Below, piece by piece: positions 26,901 through 34,334 of a stretch of 64,000 nt of DNA (position 1 is the first letter of the stretch; the number at the start of each line of letters is the position of its first letter). Made by a program: the position numbers and the translations under genes. Below the pieces are notes generated by a model that worked only from the letters and a program-made list of their open reading frames with translations, made no database searches and was not told the DNA's origin. This stretch comes from Haloechinothrix aidingensis. GTDB lineage: Bacteria; Actinomycetota; Actinomycetes; Mycobacteriales; Pseudonocardiaceae. The stretch covers positions 310,001 to 374,000 of the forward strand of contig NZ_JACCKD010000001.1 of NCBI RefSeq assembly GCF_013450155.1, written 5' to 3'.

Positions 26901-27085
26901 GCGGCCTCCTCAATCAGCCCGGCGATGTAGTTGTCGAGTGATTGCCGAACGATTCGACGGCAGCGACCGACGTGCACCGAGCTCAGCCGCCCATCCCAGA
27001 TCAGCCGGTACACGCTCCAACGACTGACCGAGAGCTGGTCGGCCGCCGCCTGGACGGTGATCAGCTCTTGTCTACCCGTACTCAT
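26897..27085 (-). CDS. xis: Excisionase-like helix-turn-helix protein
   Basis: ATG 27085 follows GAAAGGGGAG; the longer frame to 27244 lies in rep. The 62-residue product has the MerR-like excisionase fold: ITVQAAADQLSVSRWSVYRLIWDGRLSSVHVGRCRRI, in which the helix-turn-helix is followed by the wing with VG-x-x-RRI. It would bind near the attachment sites and steer the integrase towards excision. The stop overlaps the integrase start, and the start lies 15 bp after rep, in the conserved rep-xis-int order of AICEs. Confidence 0.9.
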   Translation of the reverse strand: MSTGRQELITVQAAADQLSVSRWSVYRLIWDGRLSSVHVGRCRRIVRQSLDNYIAGLIEEAA

Positions 27086-27099
27086 GGACTCCCCTTTCG

Positions 27100-28827
27100 T
27101 CATGCGGCTTGGTGGGTTGTTGCCGAAAGTTCGGTTACGGCGTTGTGGTATTGCTGGCGCCATCGGCGTTTTTGGGCGATGGCGTGCAGTAGGAGTTGTG
27201 TGCGGTCGGGTGGGTTGGGCCCGTCGTGCGGTAGGGGCACCCATCGGTAGCGGCCGGGCTCGTCGTCCGGCGGGGTAGCCATCTGCGGGGTGGTTCCGAC
27301 GGCGCCGAGCGTTTTGAGGACGTGCTCGCGCCGCTGGTCTTTATGTTCGGACAAGGTGTGGCCGGACCATTTGCGGGAGACGAGGCAGCGGCGGCCGCGG
27401 TAGCCGAGGTGGGCTGGCCGGTGGGCTTTGCCGGAACACGCGCCGGGGGTCATGCCCTCGTGGGGGTGGTCGGGTTGGATGCCGTAGAGCAGCCAGTTGG
27501 GGCAGGTCTCCGAGCAGGGTTGGCGCTGCAGCTCGGCCGCCAACCGGTCCAGGTGGTCGCGTTCGGGGTCGGTGGTGGGCTCGTAGCAGGCGTCGAGGTC
27601 CTTGGTGAGGTATTTGACGAGGTAGCCCAGGCATTTGCCGGCTTTGTCGCTGCCGGCGGTGACGCCCTGGGCGTCGATGCCGTTGGGCCCGAACCGGGCC
27701 ACGTGGGCGGGTTGCGCGTCGGGCTCGAGGGTGGCCTCGATCGCCTCGTCCCACGGGGTCAACGCTGTGCCGGTGTTGGGGTCGCGGTAGCACTCGTCCT
27801 CGCCGTCCCAGGCCGGCGGATGCTCCGGCGAATAGACGGGGTGATCATGCTGGGGCCACCACACTTGGTGGTAGGTCGCTTGGGTGACTTGGCGCAGTAG
27901 TGTGCGGGGGATGGTGCCGCGCACCGCGGCGTGCAGGTGCATCGCCAGCCGCTGTTGGGGTTCGACGGTGGCGAAGTACTGCACGTTCCAGCCGACCGCA
28001 CGGCGCAGGTTCTGCCAGAACCGGTCGATGAGTTTGCCGAAGTGGATCGCATCCCGGGCCGCCCGGCGGTAGTCGTACGACGCCGGATCGACCGGCGTAC
28101 CGACGATCCCCTCATCCTGGCGGTGCACCTGCCCGCAGCGGCACGGCTTGGGGTGCTGCGGCTTGGGGCTGGCGGTGTGCACCGGCCCGTAGCTGTCCAA
28201 CGTCAGGGTCAGGAACGTGGAGGGTCGGTATTGCTTGCCGTCGGGGGCGGTGAACACCCGACCCGTCGTGGTCGCCTGAACAGGCCGGCGGGGTAGGTCG
28301 GGCGTGTCTTGGCGCCGGCGGGTGGAGCGCACCCGCCGCTTGCTCGTGCTCTCACCCGGCTTGCTGGGGCTGCCCCGCAGCCCGTCAGTCTGCAGCAGTT
28401 GGTGGGCCGCGTCGATCTCCTGATCGATGTCGGCCACGGCCCGCTCGTCACCGATCGCTGCGGCGTGGGCGCGGGCTTCGGTCAAATCGGCGAGCTGGCC
28501 GAGCGCGGCCCGCTGCTGCGTGGTCGGCTCGCTCGTCTCGACCTGGGGTTCGGCGGCCAGATGCCAGCCCTGGCGGGCCTGGTGGATCCGCAACCGGCGC
28601 GCTTTGTCGGCGCAGGAGGGGCACACGCTGGATTGGGTGGCCCCGCAGGGCACCGGCACCGTGACGGCCTCGCCGGTGTGGGTATCGACCCGCTTGAGGG
28701 CGATCGGCCGCAGGCACACGCCCAGCTCTTCGGCGGTGCCTGCGGCGATGTCTTCCAGCACCGGCGCCACCTGCCGATGCGGCGCCGAACCGTCGGAATC
28801 CGACACAGAGGTGTCCACAGTGCTCAT
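27100..28827 (-). CDS. rep: RepSA-like replication initiator protein
   Basis: ATG 28827 gives 575 residues and begins a normal coding pattern; the open frame upstream is antisense-like shadow of the translocase gene. A Cys motif (C61, C69-x2-C72) lies in the N-terminal region and CRC at about 229-231. The rolling-circle HUH metal motif appears as HLHAA (297-301), and the downstream helix GYLVKYLTKDLDACY holds the candidate nicking Tyr. Proteins of this family initiate rolling-circle replication of the excised circle. It lies between the translocase (53-bp gap) and xis. Confidence 0.9.
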   Translation of the reverse strand: MSTVDTSVSDSDGSAPHRQVAPVLEDIAAGTAEELGVCLRPIALKRVDTHTGEAVTVPVPCGATQSSVCPSCADKARRLRIHQARQGWHLAAEPQVETSEPTTQQRAALGQLADLTEARAHAAAIGDERAVADIDQEIDAAHQLLQTDGLRGSPSKPGESTSKRRVRSTRRRQDTPDLPRRPVQATTTGRVFTAPDGKQYRPSTFLTLTLDSYGPVHTASPKPQHPKPCRCGQVHRQDEGIVGTPVDPASYDYRRAARDAIHFGKLIDRFWQNLRRAVGWNVQYFATVEPQQRLAMHLHAAVRGTIPRTLLRQVTQATYHQVWWPQHDHPVYSPEHPPAWDGEDECYRDPNTGTALTPWDEAIEATLEPDAQPAHVARFGPNGIDAQGVTAGSDKAGKCLGYLVKYLTKDLDACYEPTTDPERDHLDRLAAELQRQPCSETCPNWLLYGIQPDHPHEGMTPGACSGKAHRPAHLGYRGRRCLVSRKWSGHTLSEHKDQRREHVLKTLGAVGTTPQMATPPDDEPGRYRWVPLPHDGPNPPDRTQLLLHAIAQKRRWRQQYHNAVTELSATTHQAA

Positions 28828-28880
28828 ACAGACGTCTCCACAACAACGCGAAACACGGAAAAGAACGGCGGGGTGTGGGG

Positions 28881-30470
28881 TTATGCCGCGATGCCGCCGG
28901 CCTCCGCGGGGTGGCCGGGCTCGCCGTCGACGACCCGCAGGCTGCCGCCGACGTCGACGGGGCCGGGCCGGTAGGTCGCGGCGATCCGGCGAATGTCCTC
29001 GTCGGTCAAATAGGCGGCGCGCACGCGGGTGATCGCGGCCGCGCCGTCCTCGGTCACGTAGCCCACGCCGGGGGTGGTGGTGGCGATTGCCTCGCAGCGG
29101 GCGCCGCGGGCGTGGGCGCCGTCGCCGAGGACGAGGTCGACCTGGCCGGCCTCGACCAGCCGCAGCGCGATGCGGGTGGGGAACAGGTCGCGCCACTTGA
29201 CCACGTCCTTGCGCGGATCCTGCAGCGCTCCGACCACACACATGCCCGGCGCCCGACCCTTCGTCAGCAGCCGCCCCAGGGCGGCATCGGCCCGTTGGCG
29301 ACGTTTGGAATCGGAAATGAAGGCGGTCACCGACGCGAGCTCGTCGATGATGATCAGCACGAACGGCAACTCCACCGATGGGGTCAGGGTGCGGGCCCGG
29401 CCGGCCAACATGCCCGCGCGCCGGTCGGCCTCCTCGGCGAGGGTTTCGAGGAAGGCGACGGCCTCGTCCTCGGCGTCGGGCCCGTCCATGGTTACCAGGT
29501 GGCGGAACAGCTCCCGGCCGAATCCGAGTTCCATCCCACCCTTCGGGTCCAGCCCCACCACCTGGGCGGTGCCGGCCCGCACCGCTGGACCGATGCTGGC
29601 CAGCAGCGCCCACAGCACCGAGCCCTTGCCGGCGCCGGTCGCCCCGGCCAGCAGGATGTGCGTGCCCAGCAGGGAGACGAGCCACTCGGCCCCGTCGTCA
29701 CGCCGCCCGACCCGCACCGCCGCGAGGTCCACGTCGCCGCCGCCGGCAAGTTGGTTGCCGGCGACGACGTGGGCCAGGGGGTCGCCGAAGGCGAGCCGCA
29801 CGAACACCCGCCCCGGCGTGTGGGCACCGGGGGCGAACTCGGCCGCGGCCCGGCTCCTGAGCCAGCCGGGGGCCCACCGGGCCGGGGCGGGCACGATCCG
29901 CGCCTCCCGTGCCCGCATCGCTTGCGCCAGCGCGTCGAGGTGCTCGGCGAAGGCCTCGCGGGTGATCCCGTTCGGCAACTTCACCGTGAGCACGTCGGCG
30001 AACCGGCCCTGCCTGATGCGGGCCACCTTGGGCACGAGTTCGCGGCGCCGGCGGTCGGTGACCACCAGCCGGCCGGCCACCATCACATCCGCCCAGGCCG
30101 CGGCATAGCGGCGGCGACGCCACCACCGACGCCCCGGCGAGACCACCCACCGGTCGAAGGCCTCGGGGGCGAGCAGGAACCACGCCACCAGCCCCGCCGC
30201 CGCGAGCAGCCCGACGCCCAGCGCGGCCCACGGCAATCCGCACGTCAGAAGGGCACCGATCAGCGCGAGTAGGGCCGCTGGGATCGGGTTGTGGTAGGCG
30301 AACCCGGCGACGAGCACCGTTAGCCACCGCAGGCCGGCGACCAGCAGACGCACCACCCTCGCCGGGATGCTGCGCCGCTGGCTGGCCTTGGCCACCTGGA
30401 TCTGTTGCCAACCGGCGTCGCGGTCGACGACGAGCCCGTTCATCCAGCTACCCACGCGACTCACCCCCAT
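28881..30470 (-). CDS. FtsK/SpoIIIE-type conjugal DNA translocase (TraB/TraSA-like)
   Basis: The 529-residue protein has two to three N-terminal membrane segments (about residues 42-100), then a RecA-like motor with Walker A GATGAGKGS (276-284) and Walker B LIIIDEL (373-379). The short C-terminal region includes a winged-helix-like segment (TDEDIRRIAATYRP). Such hexameric pumps transfer double-stranded DNA between mycelial cells without a relaxase. The first start at 30470 overlaps the preceding small gene by 23 bp; an ATG at 30443 would leave a 4-bp gap. It is the sole transfer gene visible, as in pSAM2-like elements. Confidence 0.92.
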   Translation of the reverse strand: MGVSRVGSWMNGLVVDRDAGWQQIQVAKASQRRSIPARVVRLLVAGLRWLTVLVAGFAYHNPIPAALLALIGALLTCGLPWAALGVGLLAAAGLVAWFLLAPEAFDRWVVSPGRRWWRRRRYAAAWADVMVAGRLVVTDRRRRELVPKVARIRQGRFADVLTVKLPNGITREAFAEHLDALAQAMRAREARIVPAPARWAPGWLRSRAAAEFAPGAHTPGRVFVRLAFGDPLAHVVAGNQLAGGGDVDLAAVRVGRRDDGAEWLVSLLGTHILLAGATGAGKGSVLWALLASIGPAVRAGTAQVVGLDPKGGMELGFGRELFRHLVTMDGPDAEDEAVAFLETLAEEADRRAGMLAGRARTLTPSVELPFVLIIIDELASVTAFISDSKRRQRADAALGRLLTKGRAPGMCVVGALQDPRKDVVKWRDLFPTRIALRLVEAGQVDLVLGDGAHARGARCEAIATTTPGVGYVTEDGAAAITRVRAAYLTDEDIRRIAATYRPGPVDVGGSLRVVDGEPGHPAEAGGIAA

Positions 30471-30675
30471 CCGCGTCCCGGCGGGCGGCGGCCAGCCACT
30501 GTTCGGTCACCACCGGCACCGCACCCCGATACCTGCCGTACCCGTCCCGCGCCAAGGTTTGGGCGCGGTCGCAGGCCTCCCGCTCCATCACGCACAGCGG
30601 CGCCACCGCCACCAGCCCCCGCGGCACGAGCAACAGGGACGCGAACACAACGAGCCCCACCTCATCGGTACTCAC
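30448..30675 (-). CDS. Small element-encoded protein with hydrophobic N terminus
   Basis: This 75-residue protein has one hydrophobic segment (VGLVVFASLLLVPRGLVAVAPL, within residues 6-27) followed by a polar, Arg-rich tail. It is sandwiched between the WhiB gene (4-bp ATGA-type overlap at its start) and the translocase gene (its stop lies inside the translocase open frame). The tight overlaps support a real gene in the transfer operon. Small membrane proteins in this position often accompany TraB-like pumps (Spd-like), but no specific homology is visible. Confidence 0.65.
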   Translation of the reverse strand: MSTDEVGLVVFASLLLVPRGLVAVAPLCVMEREACDRAQTLARDGYGRYRGAVPVVTEQWLAAARRDADGGESRG

Positions 30676-31088
30676 GCCACCACCCCCTCACCGGTGGTCG
30701 CGCCAGACCCGCCATGCCGGTCGCGGCGCTGTTCGTAGACCTGCTGCCGCTGTGAGGCCGACAACCCACCCCGAATCCCGGTGCGGGTGCTGGGCTGCTC
30801 CCAGGCCAGCGCATCCGCCACACACTCCGCTTGGACCGGACAACCCGCGCAGATCGCCAGCGCCCGCCGGCGATCACGGAATGCCTGCTGGCCCGAACCG
30901 GCGAAGAACAACCCGGGATCCTCACCAGCACAGGCAGCTCGCGTGTGCCACTCGGGCACACCCGCCCCGTCGAACAGCACCGCGCCGACGAGCGTGCGCA
31001 CCCCAGCCGCATCGAGCGCATCCACCCGGCCGGTCGCCACGCCCCGCGCAGCGCGATCCAGGCGCGTGCGTGCGTGTCGCTGACTCAT
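30672..31088 (-). CDS. WhiB-family iron-sulfur transcription factor
   Basis: The 138-residue protein has the four cluster cysteines C53, C80, C83 and C89 (C-x26-C-x2-C-x5-C). The C-terminal GIRGGLS turn matches the family's G-[VI]-W-G-G turn with Arg in place of Trp, followed by a basic region. WhiB proteins bind [4Fe-4S] and sigma-A region 4. The gene overlaps both neighbours by 4 bp, so it belongs to the element's transfer operon and may control it. The N terminus (about 1-45) is longer than in housekeeping WhiB proteins. Confidence 0.88.
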   Translation of the reverse strand: MSQRHARTRLDRAARGVATGRVDALDAAGVRTLVGAVLFDGAGVPEWHTRAACAGEDPGLFFAGSGQQAFRDRRRALAICAGCPVQAECVADALAWEQPSTRTGIRGGLSASQRQQVYEQRRDRHGGSGATTGEGVVA

Positions 31089-31438
31089 CCCGACACCCCC
31101 ACCGCCCCCTCATGGAGGTTCCGGGCGCGGGCGGCCAACTTCTCGTAGTCCTGCGCGAACCTCTCGGCGCGGTTGCGGGCCTGGATCGCGGCATCAGCGA
31201 AGACCACACCGACCGCGCGGCCCTGCAGCGAGAACACCCACCGCTCCAACACCGCCCACCAGCGCGCCTCCCGCCGATACACCTCAGCAACCCGCGCCCA
31301 GTGGGCGGCGTTCTGCTCGTCACTGCCCTGCGGCATCCGCAAGGACCGCACATATTGGCGCCGAACCCGCTCCAGGCCCGCGCGCACCATCTCCGGCACC
31401 ACCACCAACTCGGCACCGGCACCCATCCCGGTCGTCAT
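31085..31438 (-). CDS. Element-encoded hypothetical helical protein
   Basis: This 117-residue protein is predicted to be mostly helical. It has a Trp/Arg-rich middle (AAHWARVAEVYRREARWWAVLERWVF) and a C-terminal amphipathic helix (AAIQARNRAERFAQDYEKLAARARNLHE). It contains no cysteine and no membrane segment. Its stop overlaps the WhiB start (ATGA), which supports co-translation. Function is unknown; the position suggests a role in replication control or transfer. Confidence 0.7.
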   Translation of the reverse strand: MTTGMGAGAELVVVPEMVRAGLERVRRQYVRSLRMPQGSDEQNAAHWARVAEVYRREARWWAVLERWVFSLQGRAVGVVFADAAIQARNRAERFAQDYEKLAARARNLHEGAVGVSG

Positions 31439-31506
31439 CTATGCTCGACTCCTCTCCCCATCACAGGGCCCTGCCAACGGCTCACACCAAGTGGAGGGAG
31501 ACCCCC

Positions 31507-31539
31507 GGGGGCCGGCCCGGTGCCAGCGGGCCGGCCCCC
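31507..31539. terminator. Strong GC hairpin between element genes
   Basis: A perfect 13-bp stem (GGGGGCCGGCCCG at 31507-31519 with its complement at 31527-31539) closes a 7-nt loop. It lies in the 186-bp gap after the 176-codon gene and before the helical-protein operon on the minus strand, so it may separate or attenuate the two transcripts. No other feature is seen in the gap. Confidence 0.6.
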
Positions 31540-31624
31540 ACCAGCGGGGTCACCCCTACCGATCAGGCTTGGGCGGTTTCGGAACATGGATCCGCACACC
31601 CACAGCACTCACCCCCTCCCCAAC

Positions 31625-32155
31625 TCAGGCAGCCTCCGCCGCCGACGAAGCCTCCGACTCCGACTCGGCGCCACCAGCGCGCGAGCCACGAGCCGAGCCC
31701 TTGCCGCTGGCTGGCGAGCCCGAAGCGGCAGCCGACGCCGAACCCGTGCCACCGCCGGTCGAGCCGGCCGGCTCGGCGAACCCGGTCGCGAAGTAGGACC
31801 AGCCGAGCTTCTTGAACTCCCCCTGGCCCGTCACCTTCGGCGTGACCTGCAGCCCCTCCAACTCCACCGGCCGCATCCCACAGCCGGGCACGAACTCCTC
31901 CGCACTCGGCACCGGCTGAACCTCAGCCAGAAACGTCACCTTCACCGACGCCTCCGACTCCTTCACATGCGCCGGATCGGAGAAGACTCCCTTCCACTGC
32001 CGCAGCCCCGTGCGCTCATCCACCCGCTGCCGCGGCGCCGCGTTGCGGTTCTGCTGAAACTCGTTATCCGGCTCGATCTCGCCGACCAGCACCAACCCCT
32101 TCGGAAACGCCTCACCAAAAGCCACATCAAACCGATGAAACCGATCCATACCCAT
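31625..32155 (-). CDS. Conserved AICE-associated hypothetical protein
   Basis: ATG 32155 is placed 10 nt behind AAGGAG; the frame is open to 32200. The 176-residue product has a compact N-terminal domain (RFDVAFGEAFPKGLVLVGEIEPDNEF, then KVTFLAEVQPVPSAEEFVPG and KKLGWSYFATGF) with a strand-rich pattern. The last about 45 residues are a low-complexity Gly/Ser/Ala tail with alternating acidic and basic residues. Proteins of this kind are regularly found at the start of AICE transfer regions but have no assigned function. It is divergent from the HTH gene across the operator region. Confidence 0.7.
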   Translation of the reverse strand: MGMDRFHRFDVAFGEAFPKGLVLVGEIEPDNEFQQNRNAAPRQRVDERTGLRQWKGVFSDPAHVKESEASVKVTFLAEVQPVPSAEEFVPGCGMRPVELEGLQVTPKVTGQGEFKKLGWSYFATGFAEPAGSTGGGTGSASAAASGSPASGKGSARGSRAGGAESESEASSAAEAA

Positions 32156-32207
32156 CGCCAGTGAACTCCTTGTCGCCGTCTTGGCCGGCTGTCCCGGCAC
32201 CCATGTC

Positions 32208-32266
32208 GTTTATGCCCCTAAACACTTTGATGTTTCAAGCTCGACGAGTTGTTTAGGGCCATAAAC
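32208..32266. promoter_or_regulatory. Twin operator: two GTTTA-N6-TAAAC palindromes
   Basis: GTTTATGCCCCTAAAC (32208-32223) and GTTTAGGGCCATAAAC (32251-32266) are two dyads with identical 5-bp arms. They start 43 bp apart, about four helical turns, and are inverted copies of each other with one mismatch. A further half-site TCTAAAC lies at 32302-32308, just before the HTH gene's ATG. The layout suits cooperative repressor binding over both divergent promoters. Confidence 0.65.
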
Positions 32267-32317
32267 CACAAGGTACGGTCGTCGCGACAGGCTGTCAAGG
32301 GGGTCTAAACTCGCGGC

Positions 32318-33148
32318 ATGGTGAACGTGGATGACTTCGACAGCGTGCGGCGGGACCCGGACCCGATTCGCCGAGGCCGGCGCGCGACGGAGCTGCTGAC
32401 CTTCTATCAGCAGCGCGCGACCGAGTTGGCGCGCTTGCGTAAGGCTGCCATCGAGCAGGCCCACCGTGAGCAGGATCTGAGCTATACCGAGATCGCTGAG
32501 GCCCTGGGCATCACCAAGGGGCGGATCACTCAGATTCGCAGTACCGCCCCGGGTCCGGAGCGCGCGTTCTTCGGTGTCGGTCCCGTCAGTGTCGGGGTGC
32601 CGTACCGGTACCAGAGCACCGACCGCGAGCGTCCCCTGATCGCTGCCGAGGACGCCCAAACTGCCGATGACCTCGAGCAGTTGCTTACGTCGCTGGCCCT
32701 GACTGTCGAGCGCTACCAGATCGCGCCGGACCGTACCGACCTACCGGACGCGGACGGGGTGGTGGTCTGCGGGCCGAAGTCCGCTCCGGTCGGCGCGGAC
32801 CTCCTCAGCCGCGATCCCATGCTCGCCATCACCCAGGAGGCAGGGCGATGGTGGATCGAGCACCGAACGACGGGGGAGCGGCACGGCTCGCCGAGTGATG
32901 AGGCCAGCCCCGCCGACGCCGATGTTGCCTACATCGCTCGGCACCGCTGCGACGAACGCGTCATCGTCCACATCGCAGGCATCCACGCCATTGGTTCACT
33001 CGGAGCCACGCACTACCTCTCTCACGCCCTTGCCGAGCTACACCATGAGGTCGGCGACGTGTCGTACTCCCTGGCCGTACGCGCCGACTACCGCGACCTG
33101 ACCATCACCAGCAGCGACCTTCTCGCCGGCCCTTACGTCTGGAGCTGA
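32318..33148 (+). CDS. HTH regulator with C-terminal sensor-like domain
   Basis: The 276-residue protein has an N-terminal helical region with a sigma-70-region-4/Trp-repressor-like helix-turn-helix (LSYTEIAEALGITKGRITQIR, about 53-73). A linker leads to a C-terminal domain starting at VVVCGPKSAPVGADLL (about 148) and containing VIVHIAGIHAIGSLGATHYL and a final LLAGPYVW. This C-terminal domain recurs in actinobacterial HTH proteins, but I know of no assigned ligand. It probably binds the palindromes directly upstream. A PP2C-type phosphatase follows after 2 nt. In other AICEs the master regulators are KorSA/Pra-type; this pair may take that place or serve a separate accessory role. Confidence 0.75.
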   Translation: MVNVDDFDSVRRDPDPIRRGRRATELLTFYQQRATELARLRKAAIEQAHREQDLSYTEIAEALGITKGRITQIRSTAPGPERAFFGVGPVSVGVPYRYQSTDRERPLIAAEDAQTADDLEQLLTSLALTVERYQIAPDRTDLPDADGVVVCGPKSAPVGADLLSRDPMLAITQEAGRWWIEHRTTGERHGSPSDEASPADADVAYIARHRCDERVIVHIAGIHAIGSLGATHYLSHALAELHHEVGDVSYSLAVRADYRDLTITSSDLLAGPYVWS

Positions 33149-33150
33149 CC

Positions 33151-33948
33151 GTGCGCATTGCCGCCGCTCAACTGCCCGCCATCGACGACAGCGACGACAA
33201 GATCGCCACGACCGACCATGCCGTGATCATGCTCGATGGCGCCTCGGCGTTTGTCCCCGTCCCGGTACCGGCGTCGGCCTATGCCGATCACCTCGCCGAG
33301 CGCCTGCGCCTCTCGCTGACCAGGGTCCCGGATGCCGACCTCACAGCCACGCTGGCCGAGGCCATCCGCGAAACGGCCGACCACTTCGACCTTGCCGCCG
33401 GCGAATCACCATCCAGCACCGTCACCATCGCGCGCGAGACCGGCGACCATCTCGACCTGCTCCTGCTCGGCGACAACCTCGCCATCCTTCCCGGCGAGAT
33501 CATTACCGACGACCGCATGGACCAACTCGACCTCGCGCCCCGCACGAAGTACCGCCAACGACTCGCGGCAGGCAGCGGCTACGACGAGGAACACCGGCGA
33601 CTTCTGCGTGAGCTGCAGGACCAGCAGGCCCAATGCCGGAACCGGGTCGACGGATACTGGATAGCCGAAGCCGACCCAGCCGCGGCCGCCCAAGCGATCA
33701 CCGCACGACGGTCCCGGTCAGCTACACCATGGCTGGTGCTTGCCACCGACGGCGCCTACAACACCATGCACCATCTCGCCCTCGACGACTGGAGTGCGCT
33801 CGCCAACGCCGACAGCGGCCAGCTCCACGCTGTGCTGTCCCACTGCCACAGATGGGAAGCCGACGACGACCCACAGGCCCAGGCGCTCCCACGCGCGAAG
33901 CGTCACGACGACAAAAGCCTCGCCAGCATCATGCTCACCGACAGATAA
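33151..33948 (+). CDS. PP2C-type serine/threonine phosphatase-like protein
   Basis: The GTG start at 33151 lies 2 nt after the HTH gene stop. The 265-residue product keeps the spaced acidic motifs of PP2C enzymes: MLDGAS (D29-G30), SSTVTIA (88-94), LLLGDN (104-109), LATDGAYN (D200-G201) and RHDDKSLA (D253-D254), matching the metal-binding Asp/Gly positions. The usual DGHGG is shortened to DGAS, and no regulatory domain is attached. It would dephosphorylate Ser/Thr residues in the cytoplasm, perhaps on its partner regulator. No kinase gene is in the element, so a host kinase would be needed. Catalytic activity is inferred. Confidence 0.75.
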   Translation: MRIAAAQLPAIDDSDDKIATTDHAVIMLDGASAFVPVPVPASAYADHLAERLRLSLTRVPDADLTATLAEAIRETADHFDLAAGESPSSTVTIARETGDHLDLLLLGDNLAILPGEIITDDRMDQLDLAPRTKYRQRLAAGSGYDEEHRRLLRELQDQQAQCRNRVDGYWIAEADPAAAAQAITARRSRSATPWLVLATDGAYNTMHHLALDDWSALANADSGQLHAVLSHCHRWEADDDPQAQALPRAKRHDDKSLASIMLTDR

Positions 33949-34006
33949 GCGGACATCCACCGGTGATCGCGGTTGCGTTGCCGAATTAGCCTCTACTGGA
34001 TCAAGG

Positions 34007-34026
34007 GGCGGCGCTGACGCGCCGCC
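34007..34026 (+). terminator. Hairpin after the HTH-PP2C operon
   Basis: GGCGGCGC (34007-34014) pairs with GCGCCGCC (34019-34026) around a TGAC tetraloop, 59 bp after the phosphatase stop. There is no U tract, as is usual in high-GC actinomycetes. Confidence 0.6.
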
Positions 34027-34155
34027 GACGGCCGGCTCCCGCTCGGCGCCGGCTCCCGCCGAATGCTCACGCCGGCGCCGGCGTCGCCGGCCGCGCCACA
34101 CGCACCAGCGCCCGTTCCCAGCCGAGGCACCCCGGCATGCGCCCGTCACCTTGGG

Positions 34156-34297
34156 CTGTCCCCTTCATCGCCCCCGCATGATCGAACGCCGCGCTGGCGG
34201 CATCAAGGGCGCCTTGCGGCGTCGCTACGCGATGCGCTCCGCGCACCCTTGACCCCACCAGCACGGCGCTACGCACAGGCAAGGGCGAAGGGGACAG
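34156..34297. other. Nested inverted repeats: candidate structured RNA or cis element
   Basis: The intergenic gap 33949-34334 has no credible gene but folds strongly. CTGTCCCCTTC (34156-34166) plus GCCC (34170-34173) pairs with GGGC-GAAGGGGACAG (34283-34297). Inside lie a hairpin GCCGC/GCGGC (34188-34201) and a second stem TCAAGGG/CCCTTGA (34203-34209 with 34246-34252). That second stem carries an apical helix GCGTCGC/GCGATGC (34219-34225 with 34229-34235, one G-U). This is a multi-branched fold of about 140 nt. It could be a small RNA, a cis-acting transfer or replication locus, or an intergenic repeat. Confidence 0.45.
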
Positions 34298-34334
34298 GGA
34301 ACGAATTACGCTAGCCAAACTGTGCCCAGTAGCA

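Noticed and set aside
28828-29685. Long upstream extension of the rep reading frame (861 codons in all)
   Set aside because: It runs through the FtsK-like gene in another frame, reads as Arg/Gly/Pro-rich shadow translation, and a normal start exists at 28827.
30272-30272. Long plus-strand frames across 28.3-30.3 kb
   Set aside because: They are antisense shadows of the rep and translocase genes with biased Arg/Ala/Gly composition and no motifs.
34156-34297. Integron attC site
   Set aside because: The fold is palindromic but lacks the GTTRRRY/RYYYAAC core pair and there is no integron integrase.
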